The notes under the pieces are model-generated. The model was given only the letters and a program-made list of their open reading frames with translations. It ran no database searches and was not told the DNA's origin. A stretch of DNA of 14,245 nucleotides from Thermoleophilaceae bacterium (GTDB lineage Bacteria; Actinomycetota; Thermoleophilia; Solirubrobacterales; Thermoleophilaceae), in NCBI GenBank assembly GCA_013813135.1, contig JACCSF010000295.1, positions 1-14,245 on the forward strand, given 5' to 3'. Position 1 is the stretch's first letter, and the number at the start of each line of letters is the position of its first letter. The position numbers and the translations under genes are program-made. This document shows positions 1 through 12,665 of the stretch, piece after piece.

Positions 1-3000
1 CCCGGATGCGCTCCCGCGCCAGCGCGCCCGCGCCGGCGGTCCCGAGCAGGCGGTCCGGAGCGGCCGATGCCATGCGCAACGGCCGCCCCGCCACGAGCCC
101 GGCGGCCTCGCGCTCGTCGGGCCGCGTCGGCAGGTCCAACGGCTCGAGGTCGAGCATCTGTTCCAGCGGACGGATCAGCTCGTGCACGTCCACGCGCTCG
201 TGCGCGCGTGACTGCACGAGCAGGTCGGAGCGCCCGACGAGGTCCTGGGCGTGCTCGAAGCCGAGCCCGGCGGCGATCTGCTCCACCTCCGCCCCCATCG
301 CCCCGAAGAAGCGTGAGCAGTTCTCCACGGCCGACTCGTAACGCTGCGGCGTGAACTTCTTGAGCCCCTTGAGCTGCGCCTCCTCCTCCGTCTCGATCTG
401 GGTGGCGATGCCGACGTGGCAGGTGTCCAGCTGGCAGCCGCGGCAGATCGTGCAGCCGAGCGACACCATCGCCAGCGTGCCGAAGCCGACCCGGTTGGCC
501 CCGAGGCAGAGCAGCTTCACGATGTCGTGGCCGTGGCGGTAGCCGCCGTCGGCCCAGATCTCGACGCGGTTGCGCAGCCCCGCCTCCATCAGCGCCAGGT
601 GCACCGCGCGCGTTCCGATGTCCGACGGCAGGCCCACGTGCCGCAGCGCGTGCGAGCGCGCCGCGCCGGTGCCGCCCTCGAAGCCGGAAAGCGTGACGAT
701 GTCCGCCCCCGCCTTGGCGATGCCCACCCCGATCGTTCCGATGTTCGGCACCACGGGCACCTTCACCGACACGCGCAGGTCGGGGTTGGCGGTCTTCAGC
801 TCGTCGATCAGCTCGGCCAGGTCCTCGATGGAGTAGAGGTCGTGGTTGTTCGACGGCGAGATCAGGTCGGTGCCCGCCCTCGCGTTGCGCGCCTGCGCGA
901 CCTTCGCCGTCACCTTGCGCGCCGGCAGGTGCCCGCCCTCGCCCGGCTTCGCTCCCTGGCCGATCTTTATCTCCACCAGGTAGGACGAGTTGATCATCTC
1001 GCTCGTCACGCCAAAGCGGCCCGAGGCCACCTGCTGGCCGCGCCAGAGCGGATAGCGCCCGTAGAGATCCTGGATCTCGCCGCCCTCGCCGTTCATCGCG
1101 ACGATGTTGATCCGCTTGGCCGCCTCAACATACGAGCGGTAGGCCACCTCGCCCTGGGAGCCGAAGCTCATCGACGAGATCACGATCGGGTACGAGTGCA
1201 AGCCCACCTCCGCGCTCGCGCGCGGCACGGGGGGACCGTTCGGGCGCACGTGGAGGAGGTGCCGCAGGGATACCGGCTGTTGCTCCTCCAGCTCGCGCAC
1301 GCGCAGCGAGTACTCCTCGTACGAGGCGGCGCCGTTCGAAGCCGCAACCGCCGACTTGTAGACCTTGGGGTAGAAGCGGAACGTCTTGCCCGGCTTGGCA
1401 TCGGCCGCGCCCGCGAGGGTGCGGCGGCGCTCGTCGCCGTCGCGATCGAGCTCCGCGAAGCCGGTGCCGCCGTCCTCCGAGCCGAAGTAGGCGGGGGTGT
1501 CGAAGATCGCGGTCAGCTCCGGCTTCAGGCCGATGGACGCGAACAGCCGCGAGTACCCGCGCACCTCGTGGATGCCGATCGTGGAGATCACCTTCTCGAT
1601 GCCCTTGCGCAGCGCGCCGCACAGGTTCGACACGTCGGAGCGGTAGTCGTCCATCAGGCCGACCTCGACCATCGTGTAGGGGCACACGGCGTCGGCCCCC
1701 AGGCCGAGCGCCAGCACCGTGTCGTGCACGTTGCGCAGAGCCGCCGAGCGCAGCACGATCCCGCAGCGGCGGCGCAGGTTGACCTCACCTGGCTCGACGA
1801 GATGTTCGCGCAGCGCGAGGTCGACGGAGGCGAGGGCGAGGTGGGGATCGAGATAGCGGCGGTCACCCTCGTAGACGGTGCGGTCGGAGAGCACGAGCAG
1901 CTCGGCCCCGCTGCGCGCGGCCGCGGTGGCGTCCTGCTTGAGCCGCTCGATCGCGCCGTGGGTCCCCTCCGACTCGAGGCAGGAGACGTCGATCACGCTG
2001 GCCCGGCCGCGGAACTCCTCCCAGAGGTCCTCGAGCAGGTAGGTCTTGTGCTCGCGGGCGACCGCACGGTAAACCGAGTCGCCGAGCGGCGCCAGCGCGT
2101 CGTGGCCGCCGAGGAGCACGGGGAACGCGGTCTCGATGGTGGTGCGCTGCTCGGGCACCCGCTCGAGCGCCGGCCGCCGCCCGAACACCGCGCGGCACGA
2201 AAAGTGCTCCACCTCGCGCTCGCGGTCGATCGCGGGGTTGGTGACCACGGCCACGGACTCCTTGAAGAAGTCGGCAAGGTTCTGGCGCTCGGGCGAGAGG
2301 CAGGCGAGTGGCCCGTCATACCCGAGCGAGCCGATCGGCTCGGCACCGGTGGCGGCCATCTGCTGAACCAGCTTCATGTCCTCGCGCTGCCAGCCGAAGC
2401 CGCCCAGCACGCGGTCCTCCACCTTGACCGGCTCGGACGGGCCGGCACTCGTATAGCCGGGCACGTCCAGCCCCTCCAGCGGACCGCCGGTGAGAATCGC
2501 CTCTGCGTAGGCCGCGGTCGCGCCGGCGCGCTCCACCCACCGGCGCAGGCAGAGCCGCTGAAGGTCGGTATGCCCGACCAGCTCGGCGTGCGCACCATCG
2601 AGGCGAACCAGGATCTTCTCCCCGGGGGCGAGCGGCCTGGGCTCGGCCACGATGTCCCCCGTCGCGACGACGCCCGGCTCGCTCGAGAAGACGTGCGCCC
2701 CGGCGGTCTCGAGCTGCCAGAGCGGGCGCAGGCCGAGCGCGTCCACCGAGAAGACGCATTCCGGGCCGTGGCGCGAGATCAGAGCGACCGGTCCCTGCGC
2801 CATCGGGCCGAGCGCCTGGCGCAGGTACATGTAGAAGCCGCGCAGATCCTCCGGCATGCCCTTGATCTCGTTGACGATCGGCGGGAGCACCAGCTCCAGC
2901 GCCTCGACCAGGCTGAGCCCGAAGCGGTGGATGAGCGCCTCCACCGCGCGGCTCAGGTCCTGCGAATCCGAGCCGCCGGACACCAGGGGCACCCCCAGCA

Positions 3001-3760
3001 TGCGTGCCTCCTGGCGCAGCCGGGCGACCGTGTTGATCTCCCCGTTGTGGCCGAGCACGCCGAACGGCTGCACGCGCCGGAAGTTCGGCCAGGTGTTCGT
3101 GGAGTAGCGGTTGTGGCCGAGCAGGACCGAGGTCTTCGTGCGCGGCTCGCGCAGGTCGGGGTAGTAGCCGCCGAGCACCGCCGGCGTGCCGAGCACTTTG
3201 TAGACGGCCGAATCGGTCGAGCAGGACGCAACGTGCAGGCCGAGGCTCTGCTCGACCAGGACCGTGAGCTCAAAGCAGCGCGACGGCTCACCGATCAGGC
3301 CGGCGACCTGCCAGAAGAGCGGCTCCTCCTCGCGCGCGCGGGGCCCCAGGGCCGTGCTGTCGACCACGTCGTCGCGCTCGGCGAGCACGCGGAGCCCTAT
3401 GCGGCTCATCAGCTCGCGCGCGCGCTCCTTCACGGCGCCGGCGTTTCGCGGGATCAGCACGTGCGCGACCGCGAAGGCGGGATCGAGGGCCAGGTCGGGG
3501 CCGTGCCCGCCAGCGCGCACCTCCTCGGCCCAGAGCTCGCGCGGGATGTCGATCAGCAGGCCGCAGCCGTCGCCCTCGCCGTCGACGTTCCCGGCGCGGT
3601 GAAGCATCTGCTCCAGCGCGGCCAGCCCGGCGGCCACCGGGCGGTGCGCCGGCCGGCCGTCCTTCGCGATCCAGCCGAACAGGGCGCAGGCGTCCCGGTC
3701 CTCGACGGTCCGCGGTGCCCGTCGCGGGCGGTAGGACCGAGTCGGGTCGCAGCGGTCCAA
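1..3760 (-). CDS. Second glutamate synthase large-chain homologue (GltB-like), C-terminus beyond the window
   Basis: Reading leftwards from 3760, 1253 codons stay open to the window edge, so the 3' end is missing. The protein has the layout of a glutamate synthase alpha chain. A class II glutaminase domain begins at Cys25 (DACALFGW), which would become the N-terminal nucleophile after removal of a 24-residue propeptide. It contains RYSTNT and the oxyanion motif HNGEIN (His238-Asn239). A central linker domain is followed by the FMN/synthase domain from about residue 790, with GRFGVTSEM, GQGAKPGEGG and SGFEGGTGA. The [3Fe-4S] cysteines are Cys1103, Cys1109 and Cys1114 (C-x5-C-x4-C), with an extra Cys1106. 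The C-terminal GXGXG beta-helix is not visible within the window. The only start before Cys25 is TTG at 3760, directly after the preceding gene's TAG, with GGAG six bases upstream. It is clearly diverged from the gltB upstream. Activity is likely from motif retention; substrate and electron partner are inferred. Confidence 0.88.
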   Translation of the reverse strand, partial: MDRCDPTRSYRPRRAPRTVEDRDACALFGWIAKDGRPAHRPVAAGLAALEQMLHRAGNVDGEGDGCGLLIDIPRELWAEEVRAGGHGPDLALDPAFAVAHVLIPRNAGAVKERARELMSRIGLRVLAERDDVVDSTALGPRAREEEPLFWQVAGLIGEPSRCFELTVLVEQSLGLHVASCSTDSAVYKVLGTPAVLGGYYPDLREPRTKTSVLLGHNRYSTNTWPNFRRVQPFGVLGHNGEINTVARLRQEARMLGVPLVSGGSDSQDLSRAVEALIHRFGLSLVEALELVLPPIVNEIKGMPEDLRGFYMYLRQALGPMAQGPVALISRHGPECVFSVDALGLRPLWQLETAGAHVFSSEPGVVATGDIVAEPRPLAPGEKILVRLDGAHAELVGHTDLQRLCLRRWVERAGATAAYAEAILTGGPLEGLDVPGYTSAGPSEPVKVEDRVLGGFGWQREDMKLVQQMAATGAEPIGSLGYDGPLACLSPERQNLADFFKESVAVVTNPAIDREREVEHFSCRAVFGRRPALERVPEQRTTIETAFPVLLGGHDALAPLGDSVYRAVAREHKTYLLEDLWEEFRGRASVIDVSCLESEGTHGAIERLKQDATAAARSGAELLVLSDRTVYEGDRRYLDPHLALASVDLALREHLVEPGEVNLRRRCGIVLRSAALRNVHDTVLALGLGADAVCPYTMVEVGLMDDYRSDVSNLCGALRKGIEKVISTIGIHEVRGYSRLFASIGLKPELTAIFDTPAYFGSEDGGTGFAELDRDGDERRRTLAGAADAKPGKTFRFYPKVYKSAVAASNGAASYEEYSLRVRELEEQQPVSLRHLLHVRPNGPPVPRASAEVGLHSYPIVISSMSFGSQGEVAYRSYVEAAKRINIVAMNGEGGEIQDLYGRYPLWRGQQVASGRFGVTSEMINSSYLVEIKIGQGAKPGEGGHLPARKVTAKVAQARNARAGTDLISPSNNHDLYSIEDLAELIDELKTANPDLRVSVKVPVVPNIGTIGVGIAKAGADIVTLSGFEGGTGAARSHALRHVGLPSDIGTRAVHLALMEAGLRNRVEIWADGGYRHGHDIVKLLCLGANRVGFGTLAMVSLGCTICRGCQLDTCHVGIATQIETEEEAQLKGLKKFTPQRYESAVENCSRFFGAMGAEVEQIAAGLGFEHAQDLVGRSDLLVQSRAHERVDVHELIRPLEQMLDLEPLDLPTRPDEREAAGLVAGRPLRMASAAPDRLLGTAGAGALARERIR

Positions 3761-4120
3761 CTAGAACTCCGCTTCGATCACCCGCCGCAGCTCCGGCTCG
3801 GTCGGCGAGCCGAGGTGGATCGCGCCGTTGACGAAGAACCGCGGTGTGCTCGGGATGCCGCCGAGGGCGCCGCTGCGGAGGTCCTCCTCCACCCGCGCGG
3901 TGTGAACGCCGTCGCGCAGCTCGCGGTCGAATTGGTCGACGTCGAGACCGAGCGCAGCGGCGTGCTCGTGCAGATTCGCGTCGCTCAGCGAGCGCTGGTT
4001 CTCGAACAGGCGATCGTGCATGTCCCAAAAACGGCCCTGCACCGCCGCGGCTTCGGCGAGGCCGCCCGGAGCGCCGCGAATGTGGTCGCGGGCCGGATCG
4101 ACCGGCGGTATCGCCGCCAC
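3761..4120 (-). CDS. DsbA/thioredoxin-like protein with its CxxC segment deleted
   Basis: A 119-aa ORF starting with GTG two bases after the gltD stop; GAGG lies 10 nt upstream of the start. Residues from about 21 onward match the helical and C-terminal part of DsbA-family thioredoxins: AAAVQGRFWDMHDRLFENQ, then LGLDVDQFDREL, then GIPSTPRFFVNGAI containing the family's cis-proline (Thr-Pro). The first 18 residues (PPVDPARDHIRGA) match the usual lead-in to the family's first strand. The 50-60 residues normally between these parts, which carry the first strands and the Cys-Pro-x-Cys redox site, are absent, and the ORF contains no cysteine. It cannot be an ordinary disulfide oxidoreductase. It may be a decaying in-frame deletion product, or a kept non-catalytic protein in the glutamate synthase operon. 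The stop TAG is in the same frame as the next gene, so readthrough would produce a fusion. Confidence 0.7.
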   Translation of the reverse strand: MAAIPPVDPARDHIRGAPGGLAEAAAVQGRFWDMHDRLFENQRSLSDANLHEHAAALGLDVDQFDRELRDGVHTARVEEDLRSGALGGIPSTPRFFVNGAIHLGSPTEPELRRVIEAEF

Positions 4121-4122
4121 GC

Positions 4123-5690
<1,568 letters not shown>

Positions 5691-5691
<1 letters not shown>

Positions 5692-5719
5692 TAGACGTGT
5701 CTTGCCCGGGGGTCGCCCA

Positions 5720-5720
<1 letters not shown>
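5691..5720 (-). other. Nine-codon mini-ORF bridging gltB and gltD
   Basis: The gltB stop TGA (5722-5720) shares its last base with an ATG at 5720. That ATG opens MGDPRARHV and ends in TAA (5693-5691), whose last A is the first base of the gltD ATG. The mini-ORF fills the 28-nt gap exactly, with one-base stop/start overlaps at both ends. It could let a terminating ribosome reinitiate twice and reach gltD, which lacks its own ribosome binding site. The peptide begins MGDPR and GltD begins MADPR, so it may be a diverged duplicate of the gltD start. Expression is inferred. Confidence 0.4.
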
Positions 5721-10237
<4,517 letters not shown>

Positions 10238-10289
10238 CGATTGTTCCTCGGGTTCCGCGCCTTCTCCGAGCGGGCGCGCGACGGGTGCG

Positions 10290-10327
10290 AGCCCAAATGA
10301 TACGTCTCTTTACCCACCCACGTTCAG
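10290..10327 (-). promoter_or_regulatory. Candidate promoter of the glt operon
   Basis: In the 172-nt gap upstream of gltB, the minus strand carries TATCAT (10302-10297), a fair -10 box. About 17-19 bases further upstream is TGAACG/CTGAAC, only a weak -35 match. Transcription would start near 10290, giving a leader of about 50 nt. No glutamine riboswitch or clear attenuator was recognised in that leader. Box assignment is by eye. Confidence 0.3.
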
Positions 10328-10409
10328 ACATTCCCCAGGGCCCTTAGGGCTGCCGGTCATCGACGTCGCTGGGTGAAGCCCCGGCCCGCGCTACGACTAC
10401 CGTCGCGCC

Positions 10410-10877
10410 CTACGCGGGACATGCGCCGCCGCTTGGAGCGGAAGCGCTGGAGGAGGCAGCGTCTCGAGCCGCGCGCCGCATCTTCCTCGGCGAGAGAACG
10501 CCGCAGAGGCTGGACGTCCACCGGCCTTCTTGCCGCGAGACGAACAGCCCGTAGAGATCCCCGGTGCCTTGCGGGAGCCCGCATGTGGTGCCGCTGTACT
10601 GGCTCCACACCGTCACCACCCGCCCTCGGCGGAACTGCCCTTTGAACACCCGCCCGACGCGGTACCGAAAAGCCGCGTCGGTTGAGCCCTCCGCCGAGCC
10701 GACGCTCAGAAGCCGCCCGATGAAAGCGCCATCGGCGTACTTCAGCTGCTTCTTTGGCGTAACGAACGCGCAGCTGCAAGCACCTGCGGTGTCGACGCCG
10801 ACCAGCAGCACGGTCAACACGGCGGCGACGGTGATGACGGTCAGGCGAGCACGCACGGCGACGCGAGCGTAGGGCAT
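10410..10877 (-). CDS. Secreted protein with a TIMP/NTR-like Cys-x-Cys N-terminus
   Basis: 155 aa from ATG at 10877, with GGAG 11 nt upstream. An in-frame start at 11054 would add 59 low-complexity Arg/Ala/Pro residues ahead of the signal peptide and is rejected. Residues 1-33 form an export signal: arginines, then a hydrophobic core (LTVITVAAVLTVLLVG), then an AGA cleavage site. The mature protein would begin CSCAFVTPKKQLKYADGAFIG. This resembles the N-terminal domain of tissue inhibitors of metalloproteinases: Cys-x-Cys at the very start, then Ala-Asp and a Phe-x-Gly strand. Cys99 and Cys125 could pair with Cys34 and Cys36. The preceding AGA does not fit a lipobox well, so a soluble extracytoplasmic protein is more likely than a lipoprotein. 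The tail (about 130-155) is Ala/Ser-rich and probably disordered. The fold call rests on motif spacing; function is unknown. Confidence 0.7.
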   Translation of the reverse strand: MPYARVAVRARLTVITVAAVLTVLLVGVDTAGACSCAFVTPKKQLKYADGAFIGRLLSVGSAEGSTDAAFRYRVGRVFKGQFRRGRVVTVWSQYSGTTCGLPQGTGDLYGLFVSRQEGRWTSSLCGVLSPRKMRRAARDAASSSASAPSGGACPA

Positions 10878-10947
10878 CTCGGCCGCGGCTCCAAGCTCGC
10901 CCGCGCAAGCCGCCGCTGACCGACGAGCAGCTGGCGGTCGCGAGCGG

Positions 10948-11088
10948 TTACCCGCGCCGTTCGAGCGAGTCGAGGCGGGCAATGATCTGATCGAGGCGCT
11001 CTTCGGAAGCGCCGTCCGGCCGCGGCGCGTTCGCGGTTTGGGACGAGCGGTCATGCCGCGCGTCCTGCCGGGAAGGGAGGAGCGCCAA
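10948..11088 (-). CDS. Possible 46-aa ORF with a coiled-coil tail
   Basis: Between a TAA at 11100-11098 and a TAA at 10950-10948 this frame is open. It ends in ASEERLDQIIARLDSLERRG, a heptad-like amphipathic helix that looks like real protein rather than chance. The only start is a TTG at 11088, without a convincing ribosome binding site. It may be a small gene, or the C-terminal remnant of a longer one. It lies 70 nt upstream of the TIMP-like gene on the same strand. Low confidence. Confidence 0.2.
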   Translation of the reverse strand: MALLPSRQDARHDRSSQTANAPRPDGASEERLDQIIARLDSLERRG

Positions 11089-11146
11089 TCTTGGGGCTTA
11101 CCACGCCCGGGGCCGCCAGGTCAAGGGTTGCGTCCCGGTGTGCCCG

Positions 11147-11175
11147 TTCGTCGGCTCGTTTCACGAGTCGACGAA
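11147..11175. repeat. 12-bp inverted repeat (hairpin) in the divergent intergenic region
   Basis: TTCGTCGGCTCG, a 5-base loop TTTCA, then CGAGTCGACGAA. The arms pair at all 12 positions in plus-strand RNA, counting one G-U wobble. No T-run follows on either strand, so it is not a standard intrinsic terminator. It sits between divergently transcribed genes, where no terminator would be needed. It could be an operator for a dimeric regulator or a scar of a mobile element. The rest of the roughly 425-nt gap holds only the possible small ORF and the hydrolase promoter. Confidence 0.6.
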
Positions 11176-11230
11176 GGAGAGGACCAAGAGGGCCGCGTAA
11201 CCGAGCCCTGACGCTTGAGCAGGTCGTCGG

Positions 11231-11260
11231 TTGCGAGCGACGAGAGCACTGGGTTAGGGT
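11231..11260 (+). promoter_or_regulatory. Candidate promoter of the alpha/beta hydrolase gene
   Basis: TTGCGA (11231-11236) and TAGGGT (11255-11260) are 18 bases apart. They fit an actinobacterial TTGNNN / TANNNT promoter. Transcription starting about 7 nt after the -10 would fall on the ATG at 11267, so a leaderless transcript is possible as an alternative to the GTG start at 11303. Confidence 0.35.
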
Positions 11261-11302
11261 CGGGGAATGCTCTCCGACGCCCGACCGATCAAGGAGGGCA
11301 CG

Positions 11303-12094
11303 GTGACGGTGAACGCTGCCGCGCTGTTCTTCAAGCAGTCGGGCGAGGGCTCGGCGTTACTCCTGTTACACGGCGTGGGTCCGGATTCGCGTAGCTGGAG
11401 TCCGGCGTTCGAGGACTTGGCGCGTGACCACCGCGTCATCGCATACGACCGGCGTGGGTACGGGCGCTCGGCTGGCGCCCCGCGCACCGGCGGATGGCGC
11501 CAGCACGGCGAGGACGCAGCGGCGGTTCTTCGGGAGCTCGACGCCGGGCCTGCGTCAATCGTTGGGTGGAGCGGCGGCGGCAACGTAGCGCTACACGTCG
11601 CCGCCGAGCACCCGGAGCTCGTCAAGGCGCTTGTCTTGGCGGAGACCGGCCTGCCGCTGCCGCCAGTGGCGACAGCTTCGTTCCTGCGAACCTTGGCGCG
11701 CGCGAAGCTCGAGGTCCGACTGCGAGGAGGCAGGCGAGCGACTGAGACCTTTGTGAGGTGGGTCTTGTCTGAAGGCCGCGGCCGGTCCACATGGGACGGA
11801 TACTCCGAGGAGCGGCGCGAGCGAGTCTTGGCGAATGCTGCTGCCATGTGGAGCGACTTTTCGATGCGTGGCCGTCCCAACCTCTCACGCGCCCAGCTCG
11901 CGCGCGTGCGCTGTCCGGTCACGCTGCTGGTAGGAGACATGGGGCAACCGTGGTTTCGACGGTCGGCCGAGGCGATGGCCGGCATGCTCCCGGACGCGAA
12001 GGTCGAAACGATCGCTGGCGCCAACCACGCATTCAACGACCATCAGCCCGAGCGTTTCGCCGATGCAATCCGCCGCGGCGCCGCAAGAGGCTGA
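11303..12094 (+). CDS. Alpha/beta hydrolase
   Basis: 263 aa from GTG at 11303, preceded by AAGGAGG with a 5-nt spacer. With this start the protein opens VTVNAAALFF, as hydrolases of this family usually do. An in-frame ATG at 11267 (12 residues longer) is possible if the mRNA is leaderless. The sequence shows the oxyanion-hole turn LLLHGVG (His23-Gly24), a DRRGYGRSAG strand-turn, and the nucleophile elbow GWSGGG (Ser90). The acid is probably Asp212 in LLVGDMGQPW and the base His242 in GANHAFND. A cap region spans about 115-195. It is cytoplasmic with no signal peptide. The substrate cannot be read from sequence; relatives include esterases, C-C hydrolases and haloperoxidase-like enzymes. It stands alone on its strand, followed by a recombinase remnant. 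Its third positions contain more A/T than the glt genes, hinting at different ancestry. Confidence 0.9.
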   Translation: MTVNAAALFFKQSGEGSALLLLHGVGPDSRSWSPAFEDLARDHRVIAYDRRGYGRSAGAPRTGGWRQHGEDAAAVLRELDAGPASIVGWSGGGNVALHVAAEHPELVKALVLAETGLPLPPVATASFLRTLARAKLEVRLRGGRRATETFVRWVLSEGRGRSTWDGYSEERRERVLANAAAMWSDFSMRGRPNLSRAQLARVRCPVTLLVGDMGQPWFRRSAEAMAGMLPDAKVETIAGANHAFNDHQPERFADAIRRGAARG

Positions 12095-12139
12095 CGCCAG
12101 TGCTCGGGGGCGCCGCGCCGACTTACGCCAGCGCGGAGC

Positions 12140-12600
12140 CGTGCCCTTCAGATACAAGTACGTGCACAACAGGAACGCGATGAGCTTGCCAAGCAGGTCG
12201 AGGTCGCAGAAGCCCGCTGGCGGGCCCTGGACGCCGAAGACCAGGATCTGGTCCTGGGAGCCCTGCGACGGGCTCGTCGCGCACTAGGTCGTGCGGAGAT
12301 TCACGTCCAGGCGACCGTGGACGCACTCGACACGGTTCCCGTGGAGGCACCGGCCGACGCGCTGCTCGACTTCGCCGCCAGCCTGCAGAGGTCGCTCCGT
12401 GGCGTCGGCGACAACGACAAGGTGGCGCAACTGAATGCGGAGCTGGCCCAGACGTTCGACGGCTTCGCGATCTGGCAGGAGGACGACGCCATCAGGATCG
12501 AGCCGCTACTGCACCTGGAGGTGGCTAGGGCGCTGCTCGACAGGGACGCGGCGAGCCCGGTTCGGCCTGGTCGCGCTGACTGGTCGCCGAGGGCTCGGAG
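12140..12600 (+). pseudogene. C-terminal remnant of a probable serine recombinase
   Basis: After the hydrolase stop, the same frame stays open and from about 12140 encodes credible protein. A charged coiled-coil stretch (VRAQQERDELAKQVEVAEAR) is followed by a helical region. Next come VAQLNAELAQTFDGFAIWQE and AIRIEPLLHLEVARALLD. This order (coiled coil, then an LN-x(5)-LF/TF-x-x-F segment, then a short strand ending RIEPLL) resembles the C-terminal end of resolvase/invertase-family recombinases with a long C-terminal arm. The catalytic N-terminal resolvase domain and its serine are absent, no start codon with a ribosome binding site is evident, and the frame runs on out of phase into parA. 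I read it as a truncated remnant of a mobile element. Assignment is by pattern similarity only. Confidence 0.5.
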
Positions 12601-12650
12601 CCGCCGCCGCTGCGCTGGCTCACTGACAAACCCTGACCACCCCCACGCAG

Positions 12651-12656
12651 TAGGGT
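12651..12656 (+). promoter_or_regulatory. Candidate -10 box of parA
   Basis: TAGGGT lies 9 nt before the parA GTG and is identical to the -10-like box before the hydrolase gene. No ribosome binding site lies between it and the start, which suggests a leaderless or near-leaderless mRNA. A CTGACA at 12623-12628 resembles a -35 box, but its 22-nt spacing is too long. Confidence 0.3.
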
Positions 12657-12665
12657 GGACCGAGC

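Noticed and set aside
10335..10355. GC-rich palindrome-like stretch (GGGCCCTTAGGGC) as a terminator for the TIMP-like gene
   Set aside because: It forms at most a 4-5 bp stem with a 1-3 base loop and has no T-run, so it is not a convincing intrinsic terminator.
10410..11054. Longer 214-aa version of the TIMP-like protein starting at 11054
   Set aside because: The extra 59 residues are low-complexity and would bury the signal peptide. ATG at 10877 has a ribosome binding site and a proper export signal right after it.
10878..11302. A tRNA or other structured RNA gene in the divergent gap
   Set aside because: No T-loop GGTTCGAATCC-like sequence or cloverleaf spacing was found; only the single hairpin stands out.
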